Below are positions 1 to 5,684 of a stretch of 15,788 nucleotides of DNA, one piece after another. Positions within the stretch are counted from its first letter, which is position 1, and each line of letters opens with the position of its first letter. The translations under genes were made by a program, and so were the position numbers. The notes below the pieces were generated by a model. The model worked only from the letters and a program-made list of their open reading frames with translations, had not been told where the DNA came from and did no database searches. This DNA comes from Acidobacteriota bacterium (lineage in GTDB: Bacteria > Acidobacteriota > Terriglobia > Terriglobales > Acidobacteriaceae). The stretch covers positions 1 to 15,788 of the forward strand of contig JAKAAZ010000071.1 in the NCBI GenBank assembly GCA_021802085.1. Reading direction: 5' to 3'.

Positions 1-554
1 GCCTCGCGAACCTCATGTCCCACCTGGTCGGCGTTCCCGTCTACGAGCGGTATGTGTGGGAGTACGAAGGCAAGCGTCACCTGGCCATGCATGGGCACCA
101 GTTCGACGGCTTCGTCAAAAAGAATCGATGGCTCAACCGCTTGGGAGAACGGATCTTTCTGGAAATCCAGAAAGTGGATTCGCGCACGAAATGTTTCTCG
201 CGTTTTCTGGATCGCCTGAACACGCGCTGGTTGCTGCTCTCCGACAAAGTGGCCAGGGGAGCGATCCATGATGCTCGCATTGGAAAATGCGAGCGCGTGT
301 TCTGCGGCCACACGCATGCCGCGTTGTCGCTGCTCTGCGACGGCGTGGAGTACTACAACTCCGGCTCGTGGGTCGATGCGCGCGCCACGTTCCTTACCAT
401 CAACCAGCACGGCGTGGAGATCCAAACCTATGCGGGCGGAACTCACTATCGTCATTCCAGCGCGGAACGAGAGCCAGTCGTTGCCGAAGTTGCTGACCTC
501 TTTGAATCGGCAGGATTACCTGCGCTTGCCGGATACCAGAGTGTTCGTTGCTGA
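1..554 (+). CDS. LpxH-like metallophosphoesterase, 3' part
   Basis: This is the C-terminal part of a calcineurin-like metallophosphoesterase of the UDP-2,3-diacylglucosamine pyrophosphatase (LpxH-like) type. The frame is open from the first bases of the window, so the gene starts upstream and the ATG at 15 is probably internal. Visible metal-site motifs are HGHQFD (near residue 27 counted from base 15) and GHTHAA (near residue 98), followed by the YYNSGSWVD segment usual at the end of these enzymes. Such enzymes bind two metal ions and hydrolyse phosphoesters; the LpxH branch cleaves UDP-diacylglucosamine in lipid A synthesis, but the exact substrate here cannot be told. The last 41 codons or so look unconserved and lie over the start of the glycosyltransferase gene in another frame, so the true end may have been extended by loss of an earlier stop. 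The N-terminal metal ligands lie outside the window. Confidence 0.8.
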   Translation, partial: LANLMSHLVGVPVYERYVWEYEGKRHLAMHGHQFDGFVKKNRWLNRLGERIFLEIQKVDSRTKCFSRFLDRLNTRWLLLSDKVARGAIHDARIGKCERVFCGHTHAALSLLCDGVEYYNSGSWVDARATFLTINQHGVEIQTYAGGTHYRHSSAEREPVVAEVADLFESAGLPALAGYQSVRC

Positions 555-1146
555 TGCCAACTCAACCGACGGCACAGCAGAAATCGCGCGGTCGTTTCCC
601 GCGAGGTTTCGCGTCGAAATTATCCCCGGAGGTTTGCCTTCTGTGGGCCGCAATGCAGGCGCGCGTCGCGCTACCACACCTTATGTGCTTTTTCTTGACG
701 CGGATGTAGTGCTTGCCGATTCAACTCTGCTGCGTCGCGCCGTTACCACCATGCAGAAACGCCATCTGCACTGCCTGACGACGAACGTCGCCTGTATCGA
801 AGGCAACGCCGCCGATCGGTTTCTTTATCAGGCCAGCAATATCGTTCAGCAAGCGTCGCGCTGGGTCGCGCCCTTTGCCACCGGCATGTTCATGCTGTTC
901 GACCGGCAGGAGTTTGAAAGACTCGGTGGATTCAATGAGCAGGCGCTCTATGCGGAAGATTATCTACTGAGCAAACAGGTGGCGCGCCGACGCTTCGCGG
1001 TCATTCCTGGAACTGTGCTCACATCGAATCGGCGCTTTCAAAAAATGGGACACATGCAAATTGCGGCTATGTTTTTGAAGACCGCGCTTCACTCTGGCGA
1101 TGAAAGCTATTTTCGTCGCGACCAGGGCTACTGGGAAGAATCCTGA
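430..1146 (+). CDS. family 2 glycosyltransferase (GT-A fold)
   Basis: This 238-residue protein is a nucleotide-sugar-dependent glycosyltransferase of family GT2. It begins with the typical first strand VIPARNES (residues 9-15), followed by DANSTDGT (42-49) around the nucleotide pocket. A GRNAGA segment (74-79) precedes the metal-binding DAD at 90-92, and GFNEQALYAED (167-177) holds the likely catalytic acidic pair. No membrane segment is evident, so it is probably a cytosolic or peripheral enzyme acting on a lipid or glycan acceptor. The ATG at 430 is chosen because it sits directly before the conserved first strand and has GGAGA at 416-420, nine bases upstream. The frame is open further upstream, but that stretch reads as an out-of-frame copy of the phosphoesterase. 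The 125-base overlap suggests the two are expressed together in an envelope-related pathway. Donor and acceptor cannot be predicted. Confidence 0.85.
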   Translation: MRAELTIVIPARNESQSLPKLLTSLNRQDYLRLPDTRVFVADANSTDGTAEIARSFPARFRVEIIPGGLPSVGRNAGARRATTPYVLFLDADVVLADSTLLRRAVTTMQKRHLHCLTTNVACIEGNAADRFLYQASNIVQQASRWVAPFATGMFMLFDRQEFERLGGFNEQALYAEDYLLSKQVARRRFAVIPGTVLTSNRRFQKMGHMQIAAMFLKTALHSGDESYFRRDQGYWEES

Positions 1147-1457
1147 GGCCGCCCGGCACGTGTTCGGCACCTTACTCCGCGGGGTGCAGCCGGAAAGATG
1201 GTCTGCCTTCATTGCAGACTGCCGCTGCCGAAGGCGCAACCACTGCAGCGCGTTCTTTCAGCTTTGAAAAAGCCAGTCGCCGCTCGATCGCCTGTTGCGC
1301 CAACCGTACATAAGGAAAAGACCCTCCGAAACAGCCGGAAGGTCACAACTGGAATCCAAGCGAGGCATGCGCTCTGTCACCAGTAGCTGCGAAGAATCGT
1401 TGGAACATGCCCTTCCCGCGAACGTCGAAGAACTCTGGAGTGCGTCTGCACGGCTGG
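1147..1457. other. intergenic stretch, no gene seen
   Basis: These 311 bases lie between the rightward glycosyltransferase and a leftward exported-protein gene, so the two are convergent. An open frame at 1198-1386 has no recognisable protein features and no ribosome site. A short hairpin (GTCTGC at 1201-1206, GCAGAC at 1214-1219) lies about 55 bases after the glycosyltransferase stop but has no T-run. The clearer element is the leftward terminator described separately. Confidence 0.6.
1314..1344 (-). terminator. intrinsic terminator for the leftward gene at 1458-1799
   Basis: GACCCTCCG (1320-1328) pairs with CGGAAGGTC (1336-1344) with one mismatch around a 7-base loop. Read leftward, the hairpin is followed directly by TTTTCC, which is the layout of a Rho-independent terminator. 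It lies about 114 bases after the stop of the leftward gene. Read rightward there is no T-run, so it should not end the glycosyltransferase transcript. Confidence 0.6.
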
Positions 1458-1799
1458 TTACTGCTGCGGAGTAGACTGTTCCTGATCGGTGGCGGCCTTG
1501 GCTTGATCCACGTCAGATTTGTCTCGCTGCTTGTCTGCGGTGGCCCTGGTTTTGGCAGCCTTCTCTTGGTCCTTGAGAGCATTCACGCGGTCTTTTTTCG
1601 CCCTATTCTTATACTTGATTTGCCGCTTGACTTCTTTAGCCTGCGCTTTCTGCGCTTGAACCCCGTTCGAATCCGGCTGGGTAGTATTTTGCGTTGTTGC
1701 TGGTTGGTTGGCAGCTGGCGCGGGAGTCCGTACCTGTGCCCCTGCCATGCATGCAGCAAGTAGCCACGCGTGCGATGCGATGATTCGACTTACTTTCAT
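1458..1799 (-). CDS. small exported Lys/Gln/Ala-rich protein, unknown function
   Basis: I do not recognise this 113-residue protein. Residues 1-21 look like a Sec signal peptide (basic start, hydrophobic core around AWLLAACMAG, cleavage plausible after GA), so the mature form is probably periplasmic or secreted. The mature part is low in complexity: a Pro/Ala/Thr/Gln stretch, then about 60 residues alternating Lys, Arg, Ala, Gln and Asp that should form a highly charged helix or a disordered region. No cysteine or catalytic motif follows the signal, and there is no lipobox. AAGG about eight bases before the ATG can serve as ribosome site, a TATAAT box lies about 85 bases upstream, and a terminator follows, so it is probably transcribed alone. 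The composition resembles small charged periplasmic proteins in general, but no function can be assigned. Confidence 0.65.
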   Translation of the reverse strand: MKVSRIIASHAWLLAACMAGAQVRTPAPAANQPATTQNTTQPDSNGVQAQKAQAKEVKRQIKYKNRAKKDRVNALKDQEKAAKTRATADKQRDKSDVDQAKAATDQEQSTPQQ

Positions 1800-1883
1800 A
1801 GATGTGCCTTAGGGAGTGTGCTCTTCGAGAGGCTGGGAGATCGAGGAAATTCCAAGTAGGCTTTCAATTACTGGCCTGAGGCC

Positions 1884-1889
1884 ATTATA
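1884..1889 (-). promoter_or_regulatory. consensus -10 box (TATAAT) for the gene at 1458-1799
   Basis: Read leftward, 1889 to 1884 is a perfect TATAAT. It lies about 85 bases before the ATG at 1799, which would give an untranslated leader of about 78 bases. No convincing -35 box is found at 16-18 bases spacing, so this is a candidate only. Confidence 0.35.
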
Positions 1890-1983
1890 CCGGAGTGGAA
1901 ATCTTCCGCAGCACAAACTAGCGTATGTATCTCAGCCCATAGAGCAATGTATTTTCTCCGGAAGCTTGAAGAGCCGGCATCGG

Positions 1984-2844
1984 CTAGAGGAAGCGAAGCT
2001 GGGGCGCGGGCGGCAGGACGCCGCATTCGGCGGCGTAGCGGAAGAACAATTCCATTCCGGCGAGGCAGGACTCATCCAGCACGTAGTGAATATTTGTTGA
2101 CAGATAGGTGCGAATCGTTGCCGCCGGAACCCGGATGCGAGGCGCCCATTCCCGGACAAGGTCCTCGATGTGGGCCGTGCCGTGGTCGCGCGACTGGATG
2201 AAATCCTCGATGATGCTGGCGGGCGCGAGGCAGGATGCGGCGACAGCATCGGGCCGCACCGCCCACACGGCGGAAACCCACGGCAGGCCAGTATGGCGTT
2301 TCCATTCCTGCCCCAGGTCCACATATTCCAGATGCTGGCCGGTGCGGGCGAACCGCGCAGCCTTTTCTTCCAGCGCCAGCAGGGCCGGGTCGCCAATCAG
2401 GATCGCGGCATCGCAGTTCTCCAGCATGGACTCCAGATTGGGCGCATGTGGAACAAATTCCGGGTCGACGCCAAGGAATTTTCGAAAGATGATTTGCGCG
2501 TAGGCATTCGAAGCGCGCGAGGCCGTGTCGGCGGCAACGCGGCGCACAGCGCCCATTCCATCTGGATGCCTGACTACAAGAATGATGGAGCGGACACGAT
2601 CGAGCGAAGCGATGGTGCAGCCTGGGAGGATGGCCAGCTCCGGTGTCGTTGCATACGCGGCAATGGGAATCAGCCCGATATCGGCGGTACCATCGGCCAG
2701 TTCCGTCGCGCATTGCGACGGCATTGCGGAATGAATCCGGTAGCGCTCGGCCAGCCGCGCCATCTCCGGCGGATGTTCAAAGTCCCACATCAATGGCGCG
2801 GGATTGAGAAAGCGAATGGCAGAGATGCGGAGGCGATGCGTCAC
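1984..2844 (-). CDS. mqnA: chorismate dehydratase, futalosine menaquinone pathway
   Basis: The protein (286 residues from this start) matches the MqnA/MqnD periplasmic-binding-protein-like fold. It has ISAIRFLNPAPLMWDFEH near the N-terminus, a PSQCATEL segment, and ADIGLIPIAAY, the typical ligand-cleft motif. MqnA removes water from chorismate to give 3-[(1-carboxyvinyl)oxy]benzoate, the first step of the futalosine route to menaquinone, in the cytosol. The SAIRFLNPAPL start resembles MqnA more than MqnD. No ATG is available near the conserved start: the open frame begins with TTG at 2859, and TTG at 2850 and GTG at 2844 are the other choices. GTG at 2844 is preferred because it leaves only a few residues before RISAIRF, but no clear ribosome site marks any of them. 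The gene stands alone here, divergent from the toxin-antitoxin pair. Other mqn genes must lie elsewhere. Confidence 0.85.
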   Translation of the reverse strand: MTHRLRISAIRFLNPAPLMWDFEHPPEMARLAERYRIHSAMPSQCATELADGTADIGLIPIAAYATTPELAILPGCTIASLDRVRSIILVVRHPDGMGAVRRVAADTASRASNAYAQIIFRKFLGVDPEFVPHAPNLESMLENCDAAILIGDPALLALEEKAARFARTGQHLEYVDLGQEWKRHTGLPWVSAVWAVRPDAVAASCLAPASIIEDFIQSRDHGTAHIEDLVREWAPRIRVPAATIRTYLSTNIHYVLDESCLAGMELFFRYAAECGVLPPAPQLRFL

Positions 2845-2846
2845 AC

Positions 2847-2908
2847 ACAAGTGTAGCAATGTGTCGCGTGAATGCCATTGTGTCGATCATTACGACATGA
2901 ACACTTGT
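2847..2908. promoter_or_regulatory. inverted repeat in the mqnA/brnT divergent region
   Basis: ACAAGTGT (2847-2854) and ACACTTGT (2901-2908) are exact reverse complements 46 bases apart. They straddle the start of mqnA and overlap the candidate brnT promoter. BrnA-type antitoxins repress their own operon, so these arms could be operator half-sites, but the wide spacing makes this tentative. Confidence 0.25.
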
Positions 2909-2926
2909 ATATCGCTCATATATACT
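2898..2926 (+). promoter_or_regulatory. candidate sigma-70-type promoter for brnTA
   Basis: TGAACA (2898-2903, four of six matches to the -35 consensus) and TATACT (2921-2926, five of six to the -10) are separated by the ideal 17 bases. Transcription would begin near 2933, exactly at the GTG proposed as the brnT start, so the message may be leaderless or nearly so. Confidence 0.45.
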
Positions 2927-2932
2927 TACTGT

Positions 2933-3256
2933 GTGACCGCTTCCGATCCACTGGAGAACTGTACCGGGTTTGATTGGGATGATACCAACGTCCTCAAAAA
3001 TTGGGAACGGCATCGGGTGACGCCGGAAGAAGCAGAGGACATTTTCTTCCAACAGCCGTTGGTAGTGCGTGGCGATGTTCGGCATTCCGCAGCCGAAAGG
3101 CGCTATTATGCGCTGGGAAGAACGGGTAAAGGGCGGCATTTATTTGTAGCGTTTACGGTCCGCGGACAGTCGATTCGGGTGATATCGGCGCGCGATATGA
3201 ATCGCAATGAAAAGGACATCTATGCAAGGCACGAAAAAAACAATCCCGAAGTTTAA
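2933..3256 (+). CDS. brnT: BrnT-family toxin (type II toxin-antitoxin ribonuclease)
   Basis: BrnT toxins are small RelE-fold ribonucleases that cleave RNA and stop translation until neutralised by BrnA. From the GTG at 2933 the protein has 107 residues, close to family size, with FDWDDTNVLKNWERHRVTPEEAEDIF at residues 13-38 as the family start. H51, E55 and R56 (HSAAERR) follow, then RVISARDMNRNEKDIYARH near the end, which carries the typical ISAR motif. The frame is open back to an ATG at 2804, but that would run into mqnA and add a non-family leader; ATG at 2897 would place the start in front of the predicted -10 box. The GTG has no clear ribosome site, in keeping with the promoter placing the 5' end of the message there. 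The antitoxin gene overlaps the 3' end, the usual toxin-first order. Confidence 0.85.
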   Translation: MTASDPLENCTGFDWDDTNVLKNWERHRVTPEEAEDIFFQQPLVVRGDVRHSAAERRYYALGRTGKGRHLFVAFTVRGQSIRVISARDMNRNEKDIYARHEKNNPEV

Positions 3257-3515
3257 GAACGAAGAAGAGGAACATAACTTCTGGGCCAAGGCAGACTCGA
3301 CTGGATACGTCGATTGGTCGAAGGGACGAGCGCGAAAGTTTGTGCAACTGAAGCCCTCGCTACGGACCATCTCGCTTCGCCTGCCCGTGTCCATGATTGA
3401 AGACTTGAAGTTGCTGGCAAACCAGCGGGACGTTCCCTATCAGTCGCTCCTCAAAGTGTTTCTCGCGGAACGGCTGGCACAGGAGCGGCGTCCAGGCCGG
3501 GCAACGCATAAATAA
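3222..3515 (+). CDS. brnA: BrnA/CopG-family antitoxin
   Basis: This 97-residue protein is the partner of BrnT. It starts with IPKFKNEEEEHNFWAKADSTGYVDW, the N-terminal segment characteristic of BrnA/CopG-type antitoxins, expected to contact the toxin. It ends with a ribbon-helix-helix DNA-binding domain: TISLRLPVSMIEDLKLLANQ and then DVPYQSLLKVFLAERL. Family knowledge says the dimer binds the promoter and, with the toxin, represses the operon. ATG at 3222 is preferred over the in-frame ATG at 3207 because AAGGA at 3211-3215 is correctly spaced for it. With this start the gene overlaps brnT by 35 bases, consistent with coupled translation. Nothing suggests damage; the pair looks intact. Confidence 0.87.
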   Translation: MQGTKKTIPKFKNEEEEHNFWAKADSTGYVDWSKGRARKFVQLKPSLRTISLRLPVSMIEDLKLLANQRDVPYQSLLKVFLAERLAQERRPGRATHK

Positions 3516-3531
3516 GAACGATCGCATGTTG

Positions 3532-3606
3532 GTCCGCACTCACACTACTGTCCTCGGTAGGATCGATCAGTGTTTAGACCAGTTTCACAGTTGCTGTAAT
3601 GCGGAC
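3532..3606. repeat. small element with imperfect inverted ends inside repeat copy 1
   Basis: GTCCGCA at 3532-3538 is mirrored by TGCGGAC at 3600-3606. Reading both ends inward the similarity continues imperfectly through an ACTGT-like end for about 20 bases. This 75-base unit has the form of a miniature inverted-repeat element. In copy two the outer GT is replaced by GG, so only five bases of the outer arm still pair. Confidence 0.4.
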
Positions 3607-3616
3607 ATAGCGCTAT

Positions 3617-3642
3617 CCCACCCTAACTGCGCTAGGATGGGG
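3617..3642. repeat. hairpin at the end of repeat copy 1
   Basis: CCCACCCTAAC and GCTAGGATGGG form an imperfect stem (9 of 11 pairs) around a three-base loop. It lies about 100 bases after brnA and could slow or protect the 3' end of that transcript, but no T-run follows. Confidence 0.45.
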
Positions 3643-3725
3643 CCGCACTCACACTACTGTCCTCGGTAGGATCGATCAGTGTTTAGACCAGTTTCACAGT
3701 TGCTGTAATGCGGACATAGCGCTAT

Positions 3726-3751
3726 CCCACCCTAGCTGCGCTAGGATGGGG
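3726..3751. repeat. hairpin at the end of repeat copy 2
   Basis: The same stem as in copy one but with 10 of 11 pairs, because G at 3735 pairs where copy one has A. The sequence continues into CACCC after the stem. Confidence 0.45.
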
Positions 3752-3823
3752 CACCCAAACCTTACGCTATCTGTGAAAATGCTCTAGCAAATTTTCAAAA
3801 GGAAATCATGTATTTTGGGCTTC

Positions 3824-3863
3824 GGAGGTTGCAAGCAAAATGGATTGGAAACTATTTTCTTAG
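3824..3863 (+). other. ribosome site, ATG and in-frame amber codon before the gene at 3864
   Basis: GGAGG (3824-3828) is followed 11 bases later by an ATG at 3840 that opens seven codons (MDWKLFS) and then TAG at 3861-3863. That frame is the same as the gene at 3864-4262, whose first codons continue the expected membrane anchor without a break. This looks like the natural start of the gene, interrupted by a nonsense change such as CAG to TAG. Confidence 0.65.
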
Positions 3864-4262
3864 GTGGTAGTTACCATAGTTGTAGCCATCCTAGGCGGAT
3901 GGATGGGCCATTTCTTTTCCGCGCGTCGTGACGTTACCAATGAAAGGCGAAAACTTCGAATCTCATACCTACTTGAGGCATACAGAAGGCTTGAAGGTGC
4001 TCCTAATCGAGATGATCCAAAGAAGTGCTGGGCACAATTGGAATCGGCTATAGGAGATATTCAGTTACTTGGCTCAGCACGACAGGTTTTGCTGGCTCGG
4101 CAATTCGCTGTTGATATGGCAAAGAATCGAGCTGCACCCCTCGACGAACTGATCTACTATCTTCGAGAATCCCTGTGGTCTGAACTGGTGCTAGAACCTA
4201 TATTTGAAAATGTGATCTACTTGCGGTTCGTCAGTTCAGACATGGACGTACAAAATAACTGA
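3864..4262 (+). CDS. membrane-anchored hypothetical protein, probably 5'-interrupted
   Basis: I do not know a function for this 132-residue protein. Residues 2-17 (VVTIVVAILGGWMGHF) form one membrane segment, followed by the basic stretch SARRDVTNERRKLRISYLLEAYRRLEG, then a soluble helical domain ending near WSELVLEPIFENVIYLRF. This one-anchor, cytosolic-helical layout matches small hypothetical proteins that I recall in diverse bacteria. The frame can start at GTG 3864, but that codon has no ribosome site. A good GGAGG and ATG lie just upstream in the same frame and are cut off by TAG at 3861. Base composition is A+T-richer than in the flanking genes and rare-looking codons such as ATA and CTA are frequent, which suggests acquisition from elsewhere. 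It may be a decaying gene, or expressed at low level by read-through or restart. Confidence 0.6.
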   Translation: MVVTIVVAILGGWMGHFFSARRDVTNERRKLRISYLLEAYRRLEGAPNRDDPKKCWAQLESAIGDIQLLGSARQVLLARQFAVDMAKNRAAPLDELIYYLRESLWSELVLEPIFENVIYLRFVSSDMDVQNN

Positions 4263-4391
4263 GAGCGCGCGCCATTTCATCCTGCTTGACATTCCAGCCA
4301 GTCCCGGATACGCTCGGCAACAATCACACCAATTTCTCATGGAGATTGTAGACGGAGCGGAACCTCCGGCAATGTTGCACCATCCCCCAAC

Positions 4392-5612
4392 GTGACAGAT
4401 ACAACGACACACGCTTCCGATGAATCCGTGCCGGCCAAGCAGGCAACGCCTGCGGCTCCGGTCTTGCTGGATGGCGAGCGGCGGGCATGGCTGGCGCTCG
4501 CGATGACCAGCCGGCTTGGAATGACCCGCATTTGGCGCGCCGTGAACACCGTCGGTAGCGCGGAAGGCGTGATGGCCCTGCCGCTGACGCAGTTGGAGGG
4601 TTTACGCCTGCCAGCCGTGTCTGCGCAGTCGATCGTCTCCGGCAAGTCTCTGATCGAAGCGGAAAAAGAGTGGAAGCGCGTGCAGGAGGGTGGTGGAACG
4701 CTGATCACTCCGGCGGATGAGGAATATCCGGAGCGGCTGCGCGAGATCTACGATCCACCAACGGTATTGTGGTTGCGCGGCGACAAATCGCTGCTGGCGC
4801 AGCCTGGGATTGCCATCGTCGGGACGCGCCATCCCACGCCGTATGGCACGGGGATGGCGGAGATGCTGGCGCGCGATCTGGCGGCGCATGGCTTGATTAT
4901 TTTGAGCGGCATGGCACGGGGCGTCGACACAGCGGCGCATCGCGGCGCGCTCGATGCGCGCGGCAAAACCATCGCCGTCTGGGGCACAGGGATCGACGTC
5001 ATCTATCCCAAGGAGAACAAGCGGCTGGCGGAGCAGATCCTCGAGACGGGAGGCGCGATCCTGAGCGAATATCCGATGGGAACCTTTCCGGCGCCGCAGA
5101 ATTTTCCTATTCGCAACAGAATTCTCAGTGGGATGAGCGTCGGCGTGCTGGTGATTGAGGCTGGCGAAAACAGCGGCACACGCATTACCGCCCGATGCGC
5201 GCTGGAACAAAATCGTGAAGTGTTCGCTGTCCCCGGCAATGTGACGTCGAAGAATTCCTGGGGGCCGAACACGTTGATTAAACAGGGCGCCAAGCTGGTG
5301 GCCACGTGGGAGGATGTGTGGGAAGAACTGCCCACGCAGATTCGCATGGAGGTGGAGGAACGGCAGGGAATTGCATCTTCCGACGGGTCTGCCGCATCGT
5401 TATTCAGTAAGCCGGATTTGCCCGATCTGCCGGAAGATCAGGCGCGGGTCTTCGATGCGCTGCGTCCGGACCAGGCACTGCAACTGGATGAACTGGTCGA
5501 GATGCTGGAAGAGAAAATGAGTTCGTCGGAGATTTTTACCGCGCTGTTTGAGCTGGAGCTTGCCGGGCGCGTGCGCGCCATGCCGGGCAAAAACTACGTG
5601 AGGACATTTTAG
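4392..5612 (+). CDS. dprA: DNA-processing protein DprA (Smf)
   Basis: DprA binds incoming single-stranded DNA in the cytosol, protects it and loads RecA during natural transformation. The 406-residue protein has an N-terminal helical region (about 28-100) and then the Rossmann-like domain: GTRHPTPYG (144-152), SGMARGVDTAAHRGAL (172-187), FPIRNRILSGMS (238-249) and AGENSGTRITARCALEQNREVFAVPGN (257-283). A C-terminal winged-helix domain (about 350-406) is also present in many homologues. The start is a GTG at 4392; its first four bases GTGA overlap a TGA in another frame, a layout typical of translational coupling to a lost or unrecognised upstream reading frame. No strong ribosome site precedes it, so the first 25 or so residues, which are Thr/Ala/Pro-rich, are uncertain. 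A gap of 223 bases separates it from topA. Confidence 0.93.
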   Translation: MTDTTTHASDESVPAKQATPAAPVLLDGERRAWLALAMTSRLGMTRIWRAVNTVGSAEGVMALPLTQLEGLRLPAVSAQSIVSGKSLIEAEKEWKRVQEGGGTLITPADEEYPERLREIYDPPTVLWLRGDKSLLAQPGIAIVGTRHPTPYGTGMAEMLARDLAAHGLIILSGMARGVDTAAHRGALDARGKTIAVWGTGIDVIYPKENKRLAEQILETGGAILSEYPMGTFPAPQNFPIRNRILSGMSVGVLVIEAGENSGTRITARCALEQNREVFAVPGNVTSKNSWGPNTLIKQGAKLVATWEDVWEELPTQIRMEVEERQGIASSDGSAASLFSKPDLPDLPEDQARVFDALRPDQALQLDELVEMLEEKMSSSEIFTALFELELAGRVRAMPGKNYVRTF

Positions 5613-5657
5613 AGCGGGCCAATTTCGCAGCCGGTGCAACCTCAATATCCCCTTTGT

Positions 5658-5684
5658 CCGATCGGGCGGATCTGCCCGTTTCGG
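5658..5684 (+). terminator. possible hairpin terminator after dprA
   Basis: CCGA (5658-5661) pairs with TCGG (5681-5684) and CGGGC (5663-5667) with GCCCG (5674-5678) around a 6-base loop, with a small internal bulge. It lies 46 bases after the dprA stop. No T-run follows, so it is at most a weak or factor-assisted terminator. Confidence 0.3.

Larger units (their letters stand above)
3534..3751. repeat. two tandem copies of a 109-bp element
   Basis: Copy one (3534-3642) and copy two (3643-3751) are identical except for one base: A at 3626 against G at 3735. They abut with no spacer. Each copy ends in an 11-base-pair hairpin core (CCCACCCTA / TAGGATGGG). In copy two the G restores a base pair that copy one lacks. 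CCGCACTCACAC at the start of a copy pairs partly with TGCGG inside it. The near identity implies a recent duplication or conversion. The ending resembles hairpin repeats I associate with acidobacterial intergenic DNA, but that is recollection rather than a search result. Confidence 0.9.
3516..3839. other. gene-free stretch filled by a tandem duplication
   Basis: No protein gene is seen between brnA and the next gene. About two thirds of the stretch is the 109-base tandem duplication listed separately. The remaining 3752-3839 is A+T-rich and contains a 7-base inverted repeat, TGAAAAT (3774-3780) and ATTTTCA (3791-3797), then GGAGG at 3824-3828, which belongs to the following gene. Confidence 0.7.

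Noticed and set aside
268..429. Glycosyltransferase starting further upstream at 268
   Set aside because: The added 54 residues are the phosphoesterase sequence read out of frame, and ATG 430 has a good ribosome site at the conserved start of the fold.
1198..1386. A 62-codon open frame in the intergenic stretch
   Set aside because: No ribosome site, no recognisable composition, and it runs through the leftward terminator hairpin.
2170..2856. Plus-strand open frames opposite mqnA
   Set aside because: mqnA matches its family along the entire opposite strand; these frames are shadows.
2804..2932. Longer BrnT starting at ATG 2804
   Set aside because: It would overlap the mqnA start, precede the predicted promoter, and add a leader unlike the BrnT family.
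3534..3751. CRISPR array
   Set aside because: Only two units, 109 bases each, with no spacers and no cas genes; it is a tandem duplication.
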